37,457 nucleotides of DNA from Flavobacteriales bacterium UBA7325 (GTDB lineage: Bacteria > Bacteroidota > Bacteroidia > Flavobacteriales_D > Crocinitomicaceae). The notes under the pieces were generated by a model that saw only the letters and a list, made by a program, of their open reading frames with translations, was not told where the DNA came from and searched no databases. The first letter of the stretch is position 1, and every line of letters begins with the position of its first letter. Below are positions 9,074-19,000 of the stretch, piece by piece. The DNA lies in assembly GCA_002471375.1 (NCBI GenBank), contig DKPV01000004.1:44282-81738 (forward strand), read 5' to 3'. The translations under genes were made by a program, and so were the position numbers.

Positions 9074-10468
9074 ATGGAAAATACACAGTCATATATTCAA
9101 GCTAATAAGCAACGTTTCTTAGACGAGTTAATCGAATTACTCAAAATACCTTCAGTTTCGGCAGATCCTGCATTTACTGCAGATGTTGCAAAAACAGCAG
9201 AGAGTGTCGCTCAAAGTTTAAGAGATGCCGGTGCGGACAATGTGGAGATTTGTAAAACGGAAGGACATCCAATCGTTTATGCAGATAAGATTTTTGATTC
9301 TTCATTGCCAACTGTTTTAGTTTATGGCCATTATGACGTGCAACCAGCTGACCCGATCGATTTATGGACGAGTCCGCCATTTGAGCCAGTGATCAAGAAA
9401 ACTGAGATTCATCCGGAAGGGGCAATTTTTGCACGTGGAGCATGTGATGATAAAGGACAAATGTTCATGCATGTAAAAGCATTTGAAGCAATGATTAAAT
9501 CAGATGAATTAACATGTAATGTTAAATTCATGATTGAAGGAGAGGAAGAGGTTGGAAGTTCGAATTTGGGTGTGTTTGTAAAAAACAACAAGAAAAAATT
9601 AGAGGCAGATATCATATTAGTTTCAGATACAGGAATGTTGGCAAACGACGTTCCATCAATTACTACCGGTCTTCGTGGATTGAGTTATGTTGAGGTGGAG
9701 GTGACTGGTCCAAATCGTGATTTACATTCTGGATTATACGGGGGTTGTGTTGCGAACCCTATTAACATCCTCGCTAAAATGATTGCTTCATTGCACGATG
9801 AAAACAATCACATCACGATTCCAGGTTTTTATGACAAAGTTGTTGAGCTTTCCGATGCTGAGCGTGCTCAGATGGCGAAGGCTCCTTTTAGTAAAGCGGA
9901 CTACTGTAAGTCAATTGATATTAATGATGTTTATGGTGAAGAAGGATACTCTACAATGGAGAGAGGGTCTATACGGCCAACGCTAGATGTTAATGGCATT
10001 TGGGGTGGATACCAAGGTGATGGTGCAAAGACGGTAATTGCATCGAAAGCCTACGCTAAAATTTCAATGAGACTTGTTCCAGATCAGGATCCTGATGAGA
10101 TTACGAAGTTATTTATGGATCACTTCTTGGCCATTGCTCCAGCAGGAACAGAAGTAGTTGTTACTCCTCATCATGGAGGTGAGCCTGCAGTAACTCCAAT
10201 CGATTCGATAGGCTATGAAGCTGCCAGTGATGCATACGAAGCGACTTTTGGTACAAAATCAATCCCAGTGCGCAGTGGGGGATCTATTCCAATAGTTGCT
10301 ATGTTCGAAAAAGAACTTGGTTTAAAAACCATTTTAATGGGCTTCGGTTTAGACAGTGACGCGATACATTCACCAGATGAGCACTACGGTTTATTCAATT
10401 ATTACCGCGGAATTGAAACTATTCCACATTTTTTCGTTGCATTTAGTAAGCGATTTAATAAGAACTAA
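9074..10468 (+). CDS. M20-family dipeptidase
   Basis: 464 residues, no signal peptide, so cytosolic. It belongs to the M20 metallopeptidases close to cytosolic non-specific dipeptidase and carnosinase. The two-metal site is visible: GHYDVQP (H86, D88), ARGACDDKG (D125 or D126), the catalytic glutamates in EGEEEVGS (155-162), SDTG (D185) and the late histidine in AIHSPDEHYG. The lid domain is present in the middle (TGLRGLSYVEVEV, DLHSGLYGG). It should hydrolyse dipeptides in a Zn or Mn dependent way. A small lipoprotein gene starts one base after its stop, so the two are cotranscribed. Confidence 0.93.
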   Translation: MENTQSYIQANKQRFLDELIELLKIPSVSADPAFTADVAKTAESVAQSLRDAGADNVEICKTEGHPIVYADKIFDSSLPTVLVYGHYDVQPADPIDLWTSPPFEPVIKKTEIHPEGAIFARGACDDKGQMFMHVKAFEAMIKSDELTCNVKFMIEGEEEVGSSNLGVFVKNNKKKLEADIILVSDTGMLANDVPSITTGLRGLSYVEVEVTGPNRDLHSGLYGGCVANPINILAKMIASLHDENNHITIPGFYDKVVELSDAERAQMAKAPFSKADYCKSIDINDVYGEEGYSTMERGSIRPTLDVNGIWGGYQGDGAKTVIASKAYAKISMRLVPDQDPDEITKLFMDHFLAIAPAGTEVVVTPHHGGEPAVTPIDSIGYEAASDAYEATFGTKSIPVRSGGSIPIVAMFEKELGLKTILMGFGLDSDAIHSPDEHYGLFNYYRGIETIPHFFVAFSKRFNKN

Positions 10469-10469
10469 T

Positions 10470-10922
10470 ATGAAGAAGCTAATATCAATTTTTGTTCTCT
10501 CACTACTTTTTGCGTCGTGTACTTTTTATGAGCCAGAAATGAGGGGAGGGGAAAATTTCAATCTCGAGAAACTCGATGGGAATAACGTAAACTTTACAGC
10601 TGAGGCTAATGTTTTCAACGGAAATTGGTTTGCGATTAAGGTGAAACCTTCAAAGCTTGACCTTTACATTGATGGGGATTATGTGGGTAAAATCCACCTT
10701 GAAAAGAAAGTCAAAATGAAAAGAAAACGAGAGACACATCTAGTGGCTCCGTTTACTGCTCACTTGGAAGATAATGCCTTGAGAACAGCACTTAGCCTTG
10801 CAGGAAAAGGAGATTTGAAAGTACGCTTGAAGGGGAAAATTAAAGGTGGGGTCTTCATTTTTTCAAAAAAGTTAGAGTTTGATGAGACGAGAACGATGAA
10901 CGCTAGCTCATTGAGAAAATAA
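10470..10922 (+). CDS. Small lipoprotein, LEA type 2-like
   Basis: The longest frame runs back to 10356 inside the dipeptidase gene, but the ATG at 10470 is right: it follows the upstream TAA by one base and yields a lipobox signal, MKKLISIFVLSLLFASC. The mature part of this 150-residue protein is a beta-rich domain with Lys-rich segments (GKIHLEKKVKMKRKRE). The pattern of a variable, non-polar strand pair (VNFTAEANVFNGNWFAIKV, LDLYIDGDYVGKI) is like LEA type 2 / WHy domains found in bacterial lipoproteins; this is a resemblance read by eye. It ends 23 bases before the convergent murF-alr gene. Confidence 0.75.
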   Translation: MKKLISIFVLSLLFASCTFYEPEMRGGENFNLEKLDGNNVNFTAEANVFNGNWFAIKVKPSKLDLYIDGDYVGKIHLEKKVKMKRKRETHLVAPFTAHLEDNALRTALSLAGKGDLKVRLKGKIKGGVFIFSKKLEFDETRTMNASSLRK

Positions 10923-10945
10923 GGGGTTGGATCGTTTATTTGCGG

Positions 10946-13225
10946 CTATGCCTCAATGAATTTCCGATGCATTCTTCCTGAAAAGTGTGTCATTACTTCG
11001 TAGGGTATTGTATCTAGTTGATCCGCGAACTCATAGATTGATTGTTGTGGACCTATAATTTCAACTTGGTCTTTCTCTGCGACTTCCAATCCGGTTACAT
11101 CGACCATAATCATATCCATACAGACGCTTCCTACTGTCGGGCAGAAAGTATTCTTAATATAAACGCCTCCTTTGCCGTTGCTTAATTGACGTCTAAAACC
11201 ATCTGCATAACCCACTGGGATAACTGCAATTTCCATAGTTTTATCTGCAATAAAACGTCTATGATAACCAACCGCATCGTTTGTGTTTAATGCCTTAACT
11301 TGAGACACAGCACTAAACCATTCGATGGCCGGGGATAGATTGTCCTTCCAATCACTATTATCTGTAATTCCATACATTCCGATTCCTAATCGAACCATGT
11401 CAAATTGTGCGTTCGTATGGTTTACAATTCCTTCAGAATTGAGAATATGCCTAATAATTGGATAAGACAGAGATGATTGGATTTTTTCTGAGAGTTCAGA
11501 AAACCGATCAATCTGATTCTGTACATGTACGGATTTTTCTACATCCGCTTGAGAAAGATGAGAGTAAATACTTGCCACTGAAACTTCAGGTTGAGCGTTT
11601 ATTTTTTGCATGAGTGCATCGATCTCGTTTGTCTCAATTCCCATGCGGTGCATTCCTGTTTCCAATTTAAGATGGATTGGGTAGTTTTGCCTCGCATTCA
11701 GAATTAGTTCTTGAACGAATGCCTCGAGTTGACTTAATGAAAAAATTGCGGGCTCTAAATTATATTGAATGCAAGTAGAGAATGCAGCTGCTTCGCTATT
11801 CATTACCAAGATCGGAAGTGTAACTCCATTTTCCCGTAACTCAACGCCTTCATCTGGATAAGCCACGCCTAAATAATCTACTCCGAGCTGTTCAAGAAAG
11901 ACTCCGGTCTTCTTTGCATCTGAGCCGTAGGATGCAGCTTTGACCATGCAGAGAATTTTGGTTGGCTCATGGAGTTTCGATTTATAGGCACGGATGTTTT
12001 TACGGATAGAACCAAGATCGATTTGTAAGAAAGTTTGATGCTGCTGCCGTTTAAATTTACCTGCAACTACCTCCATATTCGAACCTCGATCACCCTTAAT
12101 TAAAATTGAGCTGTTCGCGGTAGAGTAATCTACTGGCTTTTCTGCATTTATGATGCGAAGATCTACCTTAGGAAATGATGCTACAATTTGCTCCACCCAT
12201 TCTTGCGTCTGAGCGTTATTACCAGATATTCCAATATAAACTACTCGAGATTTTGCCCCTGCAGTCATTTGCTGATATTCTAATGCGTGCCGCAATGAAT
12301 CTACATCAAGACTGTAGGCATCGTTTATTACTGTGTTCTGATTGATTCCATCGAATGTTTCTAGACGCATAGAGAGTGCTTCGAGCTTTTCTAGTTGCCC
12401 CATGATGATTGCATCGTTGACTCCTAGTTTTTTGGCCATGGCGATTGCTAATTGACAATTCTTCCACTGTATTGGGTCATTCAGTTTGAAAGAGGATTGT
12501 AGATCTTGAAAATCATTTTCCTCAATCACTTCTGAATTATTACTGTTAAGATCAACAGCTCTTGGATATATGAATGATTCAATCGACTTGAAAAGGAGTA
12601 ATTTTTCCTGCTTAATGTCTAGCTGAGAATCAAAGTTTTCAATATGCGCACTTCCAAGCGCTGTAAATATCCCAAGTGTAGGGGCGATCATTTTCTGGAG
12701 ATGAATCATATCACCAGGTGCCGAAATTCCAGTTTCAATAATCGCGATATCGGTAGAGTCCTTTATTTCGAAAATAGAGAGTGCTACACCTAGTCGTGAG
12801 TTATAGCTTTTGGGACTTCTAACTACGTTAAAGACCGGTGAGATGAGTTCGCTTAACCACTCTTTGACGGTTGTTTTCCCATAACTACCAGTTATTGCAA
12901 TCACGGGTATTTTAAATTGTTCTCTGTGATATTGAGCAAGATCCTGAAGTGCCTGAAATGTATTTTCCACTGCTATTTCTTGTGCTCCCTCAAGATGACT
13001 GGTGCTCCCTTCAGATGTCACAATAAAATGGCGAACACCTCTGGAGTAAGCATCATCGATAAAGCTATGACCATCTCTGAAGTCACCTTTTAATGCGAAG
13101 AATAGCACATGTGCGCCCGATGAAATTTTACGCGTATCATATGCTACCGAATGGATTACCGTATCCGAGTCGGAGTTGTTTGATAATAATGAAGCGATTT
13201 TACGGTATTGGTAATTTAATTTCAA
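10946..13225 (-). CDS. Bifunctional MurF / alanine racemase
   Basis: 759 residues, a fusion typical of Bacteroidota. Residues about 1-375 are MurF, which adds D-Ala-D-Ala to UDP-MurNAc-tripeptide; the ATP loop is TGSYGKTT (112-119), and DGINQNTVINDAYSLDVDS matches the MurF end block. Residues about 390-759 are alanine racemase, making D-Ala from L-Ala with PLP: the PLP lysine is K429 in CMVKAASYGS, followed by LKLETGMHRMG, VGYHRRF, PVGYADGF and GSVCMDM. The start is TTG, overlapping the thymidine kinase stop as TTGA; no ATG lies nearby in frame and the TTG start gives the usual YRKIASLL opening. The protein seems somewhat shorter than the roughly 800 residues I recall for the fusion, mostly in the MurF middle. 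Confidence 0.95.
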   Translation of the reverse strand: MKLNYQYRKIASLLSNNSDSDTVIHSVAYDTRKISSGAHVLFFALKGDFRDGHSFIDDAYSRGVRHFIVTSEGSTSHLEGAQEIAVENTFQALQDLAQYHREQFKIPVIAITGSYGKTTVKEWLSELISPVFNVVRSPKSYNSRLGVALSIFEIKDSTDIAIIETGISAPGDMIHLQKMIAPTLGIFTALGSAHIENFDSQLDIKQEKLLLFKSIESFIYPRAVDLNSNNSEVIEENDFQDLQSSFKLNDPIQWKNCQLAIAMAKKLGVNDAIIMGQLEKLEALSMRLETFDGINQNTVINDAYSLDVDSLRHALEYQQMTAGAKSRVVYIGISGNNAQTQEWVEQIVASFPKVDLRIINAEKPVDYSTANSSILIKGDRGSNMEVVAGKFKRQQHQTFLQIDLGSIRKNIRAYKSKLHEPTKILCMVKAASYGSDAKKTGVFLEQLGVDYLGVAYPDEGVELRENGVTLPILVMNSEAAAFSTCIQYNLEPAIFSLSQLEAFVQELILNARQNYPIHLKLETGMHRMGIETNEIDALMQKINAQPEVSVASIYSHLSQADVEKSVHVQNQIDRFSELSEKIQSSLSYPIIRHILNSEGIVNHTNAQFDMVRLGIGMYGITDNSDWKDNLSPAIEWFSAVSQVKALNTNDAVGYHRRFIADKTMEIAVIPVGYADGFRRQLSNGKGGVYIKNTFCPTVGSVCMDMIMVDVTGLEVAEKDQVEIIGPQQSIYEFADQLDTIPYEVMTHFSGRMHRKFIEA

Positions 13226-13797
13226 TGCGCTATTTTATTGTAGCACGATCTACAAAGGGGCTTGTATTGATCAACAGTCCCTACGAGAACTTGTTCTTTC
13301 TCTGCAACAGTTCGATGCGAGAATTGTGCTAAGTTACCGCAAGATACGCAAATAGCGTGAACCTTAGTCACGTATTCAGCAATCGAGAGGAGGTGTGGCA
13401 TTGGCCCGAAAGGAGTTCCTTGAAAATCCATGTCTAACCCTGCAATAATTACACGAACACCATTTGCTGATAAATGATGACAGACATCAACGATACCCTC
13501 ATCAAAGAATTGAGCTTCATCAATTGCAACTACTCGCTCTTTCTTCCAAACATTTAGAATTTCCTTAGAATCATCTACGCAAATTGCTTCAAAGCTCGTT
13601 CCTTGATGACTTATCACATTTTGTTTGTGATAACGATCGTCAATTCTCGGTTTTACCAACAAGATCTTTTGGTTTGCAAACTCTGCGCGTCGAAGTCTTC
13701 TGATTAGTTCTTCTGTTTTTCCTGAAAACATTGATCCGCATACTACTTCAATCCATCCATGGACTCTACCTTCTTCTGGAAAATGTTCTAAAAACAT
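13222..13797 (-). CDS. tdk: Thymidine kinase
   Basis: 191 residues, type II thymidine kinase. The P-loop is GSMFSGKTE (21-29), the catalytic glutamate lies in AIDEAQFF, and the lasso region includes GLDMDFQGTPFG. Four Zn-binding cysteines are present as CVSC and CRSC. It phosphorylates thymidine in the salvage pathway. The stop TGA overlaps the TTG start of murF-alr by 4 bases counted from the start codon, which suggests translational coupling. The gene is divergent from the Glu-rich protein gene at 13974. Confidence 0.96.
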   Translation of the reverse strand: MFLEHFPEEGRVHGWIEVVCGSMFSGKTEELIRRLRRAEFANQKILLVKPRIDDRYHKQNVISHQGTSFEAICVDDSKEILNVWKKERVVAIDEAQFFDEGIVDVCHHLSANGVRVIIAGLDMDFQGTPFGPMPHLLSIAEYVTKVHAICVSCGNLAQFSHRTVAEKEQVLVGTVDQYKPLCRSCYNKIAH

Positions 13798-13878
13798 AGT
13801 TTGTGTTTTTTACAGGTTTTCAACAGAGTGACGACGACAACTCAGAACGATTTGTTATGAATAATCGTCATCCTTCAC

Positions 13879-13886
13879 TAACTTTG
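13879..13886 (+). promoter_or_regulatory. Possible -7 promoter element (TAACTTTG)
   Basis: TAACTTTG is a full match to the Bacteroidota -7 consensus TAnnTTTG, in the 149-base divergent gap before the Glu-rich protein and M28 peptidase genes. The nearest TTTG upstream (13850-13853) is 25 bases away, longer than the usual 19-21, so the -33 part is doubtful. Confidence 0.35.
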
Positions 13887-13973
13887 ATGAACCAATTTCG
13901 CTAAATCGAGGGATAGTATGAATGCTTCGTTAGCAACTTGGTATAAATGTTGAAAAATCATTCACACGGAACA

Positions 13974-14741
13974 ATGGAAGGATTAGAAAAATATAAGTTA
14001 AGGTTAAAATCGCTTACAGTTCTTGTCGACAAGATGGAGAATGGAACGCTTTCGATATTAGAACTCTCAGAATTAGAAGAACTAACTCGTGAGCTTCATG
14101 AGCGGAGTATAATCCTTAAGTACAAGGCTTTTGAAGAGAAAGCTGGAGTAACTCCTATCGTTGAGACTAAGGAAGAACCAGTTGATGTTGTTGAAGAGAA
14201 GGAGGTTGTTGAATCAAGTGGCTTAGAATTTTCTTTATTTGAAGAAACAGAGATTTCCGAAGAAAAGGTAGAGGAGATTATTGAAGAATCTATTGTACCA
14301 GAGCCGGTTATGGAAGAGCCTGCACAAGAGTTTGTGGAGGAAACTTCTGAAGACGAAGAGGAACGAATTGAAGAACCGGAATTTGAAGAGTCGAAAGAAG
14401 AGGTAAACTTATCTGAAACGGTTCAATCTGATTTTGATGGAGATGAGAATTTTTTAATTCGTCTGAAAAGCCTACCAAGCTCAGTGAGTTCACAATTTGC
14501 TGAGAGTAAAATCGAATCATTGAGTGGAGCGTTTGGTTTAAACGAACGCTTACGATACATACGTGAATTATTTGATGGATCAAGTGATTTATTCGCCGAG
14601 GCGATTTCATCTCTTGATAGCCAAGACTCTCTTGGAGATGCTAGTGTTAAGGTGGAAGAATTAGCATTTAAAAATTCATGGGACTTAGAACAAGAAGCGG
14701 TACTAGAGTTCATGTCGATAATTAAACGACGTTATGCGTAA
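13974..14741 (+). CDS. Conserved Glu-rich cytoplasmic protein of unknown function
   Basis: 255 residues from the ATG at 13974; an in-frame ATG at 13947 would add nine residues (MLKNHSHGT). I prefer 13974 because the conserved part begins with MEGLEKYKLRL, but this is not certain. There are three parts: an N-terminal helical block (about 1-55; LSELEELTRELHERSIILKYKAFEEK), a very acidic linker (about 60-160, mainly Glu, Val and Pro), and a C-terminal helical block (about 165-255; GLNERLRYIRELFDGSSDLF, SWDLEQEAVLEFMSIIKRRYA). From memory, both ends recur in Bacteroidota proteins of unknown role. There is no signal peptide or membrane segment. The end overlaps the M28 peptidase start by 8 bases. 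Confidence 0.8.
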   Translation: MEGLEKYKLRLKSLTVLVDKMENGTLSILELSELEELTRELHERSIILKYKAFEEKAGVTPIVETKEEPVDVVEEKEVVESSGLEFSLFEETEISEEKVEEIIEESIVPEPVMEEPAQEFVEETSEDEEERIEEPEFEESKEEVNLSETVQSDFDGDENFLIRLKSLPSSVSSQFAESKIESLSGAFGLNERLRYIRELFDGSSDLFAEAISSLDSQDSLGDASVKVEELAFKNSWDLEQEAVLEFMSIIKRRYA

Positions 14742-16011
14742 GATTCTCGCAGCCTCGTTTGTCCTACTCGCACTTTCAACTTCTGCACAAATTGAAGAAG
14801 TTCGTAGAATAACTAAGCAATTATGCGCTCCAGAATTTCATGGTAGAGGTTATTATGCCAAAGGTGATTCACTTGCTGCAGATTACTTAGCAGATGAATT
14901 CTCTAAATTAAATATTGGTACGTTCAAGAAGGAAGGATACCTTCAGCATTATGACTTACTTGGTGTGAATACGTTCCCAGGGCATGCAGATGTTACTCAG
15001 GGGAATCGAGAGTTAAAACCAGGTGTCCATTTTGTAGTTGAGCCTTCGTCAGGAGGAATGACGGGTAAGCTGAAGCCGTATTTGATCAGTTTAGAAACCG
15101 CATTAGATCAAGAAAAATTTGGAGCTGCTCTTGGAGATTACATGGCATTAGGAGAGTATAACGCGCTCCTTCTTGATTTGGCTAAAGCAACAGCTGAAGA
15201 GAAGAAAGAAATTGCTGGGCTTTCACGAGCAGTTGCTGCGTTTCATCCGGTAATAGAAATCGTAGATAGTAAATTTACATGGTCAGTAGGAAGAAGTCAC
15301 TTGGCATTTCCATTAATCCAAATACAGGACTCTATAGTTGATCGAACTGCAGAGTTCAAAATTGATATCGATGCAGAATTCATTGAAACATATGGGACGC
15401 AAAATGTTGTAGCATATATCCCGTCAAAAAAGATGTGTGCTAAAACAATCATGTTTACGGCGCATTATGATCACCTTGGAAGAATGGGAGATGACACGTA
15501 TTTTCCAGGAGCTAACGATAATGCATCTGGAACTGCAATGCTTCTGACAATGGCGAAATATTTCAAAGTGAATCCTTCTGATTTTAATATTATGTTTGTT
15601 GCATTTTCGGGCGAAGAAGCGGGATTAGTGGGGTCGAAGTACTTCACAGAAAATCCAATTCTACCCTTAAAGAAAGTACGATTCGTAATTAACCTCGATA
15701 TCATGGGGTCAGGTGAGGAAGGAATTACTGCGGTAAATGCTACACTTTTTGAAAAAGAGTTTGAACTTCTTCAAGCAATTAATGCAGAGAAGAATTTACT
15801 GGCTAAGGTTAAGAAAAGAGGACCTACATCGAATTCAGATCATTATTGGTTTACTGAGAAAGGTGTCCCGGCATTCTTTATTTACACAATGGGGCCGAAT
15901 AAAAATTACCATGATATCTTCGATGAATATTCTGAGCTTAGCTTTATGGAATACCATGATATCACTACACTATTGGTCACTTTCGTTGAGAGATTGAGCA
16001 AATCAAAATAA
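14734..16011 (+). CDS. Exported M28-family metallopeptidase
   Basis: 425 residues with a signal peptide (1-19, STSAQ). The aminopeptidase zinc sites are clear: FTAHYDHLG (H244), GANDNASG (D262), FSGEEAGLVGS (E294/E295), INLDIMG (D322) and SNSDHYWF (late His). Residues about 95-215 between the signal and the catalytic part are PA-domain-like. It likely trims peptides in the periplasm or outside the cell. No T9SS tail is present. Its start lies 8 bases inside the upstream Glu-rich protein gene, so it is cotranscribed with it. Confidence 0.92.
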   Translation: MRKILAASFVLLALSTSAQIEEVRRITKQLCAPEFHGRGYYAKGDSLAADYLADEFSKLNIGTFKKEGYLQHYDLLGVNTFPGHADVTQGNRELKPGVHFVVEPSSGGMTGKLKPYLISLETALDQEKFGAALGDYMALGEYNALLLDLAKATAEEKKEIAGLSRAVAAFHPVIEIVDSKFTWSVGRSHLAFPLIQIQDSIVDRTAEFKIDIDAEFIETYGTQNVVAYIPSKKMCAKTIMFTAHYDHLGRMGDDTYFPGANDNASGTAMLLTMAKYFKVNPSDFNIMFVAFSGEEAGLVGSKYFTENPILPLKKVRFVINLDIMGSGEEGITAVNATLFEKEFELLQAINAEKNLLAKVKKRGPTSNSDHYWFTEKGVPAFFIYTMGPNKNYHDIFDEYSELSFMEYHDITTLLVTFVERLSKSK

Positions 16012-16098
16012 TTAGAATAGTATATATCTGTTGAATTTGAGCACAACCCTAGTGGATCAACACTCAAATATTCAGTATTTTGCAATCAAAGCTGCATT

Positions 16099-19000
16099 AT
16101 GAAAACCTTTCTCACACTTCTGTTTATTGGTTCTGTGCTACTCGCATTTGGACAACCATATGCTGGGAATTCGATACCAGATACGGAGATTGAAAAATCT
16201 GCAGGTTGTACACCGCCGTCTACTTCGACGTACATGGAGTTGAATAATGTGCGAATGCTAGTCCACACTGCTGGTAATATGTGGCAAGTGCCTGGGCAAA
16301 ATTTTTCGCAGTATGAGGTTCCAAAAAACTCAGGACGAATGGCATTGTTTACTTCAGCATTATGGTTGGGTGGAACAGATATCAATGATCAGTTGAAATT
16401 AGCAGCGTTGCGTTATAGAAATGGTCAAGATTATTGGACAGGACCACTAACTCAAGGTGCGGCCGAAACGAATTACGAAAATTGCAGCAAATACGATAAG
16501 CATTTTGTTTCTGCACAAGATGAAATACGGTTGTTCGATGCTTGGTACACGGCCGGTGAGCAAGATGCGATCAACGGAACCTCTACTCAGAGTGATCTTT
16601 ACCCAGATTATCAAATACCGGATATCATAAAAGAATGGCCGGCTCATGGTGATGTAGGCGCGGGACAAGACTTTTATCTTGCCCCATTCTTTGATCGAAA
16701 TGATGATGGCGTTTACCAATGGGAACTTGGAGATTATCCATGGCATGATATTTACAAAACAAAGGAATGTGGGGTGGATCGAAGTGTATCTCTTTATGGT
16801 GATTTGAACTACTGGTGGGTCATGAATGACAAAGGAAATATTCATACTGAAACAGGAGGAGATCCTATCGGAATGGAGATTCGTGCACAGGCATTTTCAT
16901 TTGCTTCTAATGATGAGATCAACAACATGACTTTCTATAATTATGAGTTGATTAACAGAGGTACTCAAACGCTTTACGATACTTATTTTGGATATTTCAC
17001 TGATGGTGCACTAGGTGATCCATTTGATGACTACGTTGGTTGTGATGTGGGAAGAGGATTAGCTTATTACTACAATGGTGACAACTTCGATGGCGATAAT
17101 GCTGGCTTCCTTGGGTATGGAGATGTACCTCCAGCCATTGGTGTGGATTTCTTTGAAGGACCTTATCAGGACGATGATGGAATTGATAACGCATATGGTA
17201 TTGGCGTCAACGAGGCCTTAAATGGTATTGGTTATGGTGATGGAATTATAGATAATGAACGGTTTGGAATGCGTCGCTTTCTGTACTATAGTAATATTGG
17301 TGGGGGTAATATTAATCAAACCGACCCTATTGCCGCTGGTGATTACTACAATTACCTCCGTGGTTTTTGGAAGGATGGAACGCCATTCTACTACGGTGGA
17401 TCAGGTCATATTTCGGATCCACAGGCAAACTCAGGAGTTTCATGTGATTTCATGTTCCCGGGAGACACAGATCCATTAGGTTGGGGAACGGGAGGTCAAG
17501 TTCAGCCCGAATGGACAGAACAAACAGCAGGAAATGTACCCTATGACCGACGTTTTGTTCAATCGGCTGGCCCGTTCGTTTTAAAGCCTGGAGCCATTAA
17601 CAACATTACCGTAGGAATTGTCTTTGCACAGGCTTCTTCAGGGGATCCTTTCGCCTCTGTTGAGGTATTAAGACAGGCAGATGACAAGGCGCAAGCTCTC
17701 TTCGAAAATTGTTTTAAAGTTCTTGACGCACCGCATGCGCCAGATCTTGATTTCCAAGAATTGGAGAATGAAGTGATTCTTACATTAAGTAATCCTTCCA
17801 ATTCTAATAATGCGAATGAAGAGTACATAGAGCGCGATCCATTCTTAGTTTCGTCAGATTCGGCAGCGGATTTCAATTATCGTTTTCAAGGATATCAGAT
17901 CTATCAATTGGTAAGTAATAATGTCTCCATCTCAGATTTAAACGACGCAACAAAAGCTCGATTGACCGCCCAATGTGATATTAAGGATGACATCGACCGC
18001 ATCATCAATTTTGAGTTTGACGAAGGACTCCAGGCGAGTATACCTGTTGAACGTGTGGATGGAGCAAATGAAGGGATTCAACATTCATTTCAGGTCAACA
18101 CGGATTTGTTTGCTCAAGGCGACAATCGATTAGTGAACTTTAAGCGATACTACTTTATGGCAATCGCATATGCACACAATAACTTCAAGGAATACGATCC
18201 AACAGATCCGCTAGCGCTTGACGGGCAGCAAAAGCAATACATCGCGAGTAGAAAAGCGGCGTTTGGAGAAGTGAAAGTGATCGAGGTTATACCACACAAC
18301 CCAAATCCTGAAGCGGATGGAACAATTCAGAACGTGTCTTACGGATCATCTCCACAGATAACTCGTATTGACGGCTATGGTAATGGAAATCGAAACCTTG
18401 AGTTGACCGAAGATTCTAAAAATCACATTCTCACTTATGGTAAGCTGGATACTCCAACATATGATTATGGAAAAGGCCCTCTGAATGTAAAGGTGATTGA
18501 TCCATTGAACGTTACAGATGGCTATTACGAATGTAAGTTTGTAAACTATTCAGCTGGGAGTAATAATGGATCTAACGGCGCGGATACAGCAAGTTGGGTT
18601 ATTTACCGATATGCTAATCAAAATGGTGCATTGCTCGACTCTGTAACATCTGAGTTGACGATCCAGTCAGATAATGAACAGCTCATTCCTCAATGGGGGG
18701 TTTCTGTTCAGATCCATCAAGAGCATTACTTCTTACCAGAAGGTGCCAGTGGTGGGAAGGAGGCAAGAACTTCTTCTATGATTGAGGAGTCTATCGAATT
18801 TGCCGATAGCTCGAAAATTTGGTTGACAGGAGTTAGTGATAACGACTCATATTTCCCAACCAATTGGGTGAGGTCTGGAATTTATGACCCAGAAACAGAT
18901 ACGGGGGCAGAGGATTATGAATGCCGTCCGGATTTATCAAGATACTTGGACCCTTGTTCTTATCCAGATAATGTCTCGGCAGATAATGATAAGAATTTTG

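Noticed and set aside
14150..14410. Repeat array in the Glu-rich segment
   Set aside because: It is compositional bias in codons for Glu, Val and Pro, without a fixed repeat unit.
16033..16071. Imperfect inverted repeat (TTTGAG / CTCAAA) between the M28 and T9SS genes, considered as a terminator
   Set aside because: Arms are short, the spacer is about 21 bases, and no T run follows.
16447..16845. Open frame of 132 codons antisense to the large T9SS gene
   Set aside because: It lies wholly inside a clear gene, has no signal or domain, and reads like a shadow of the coding frame.
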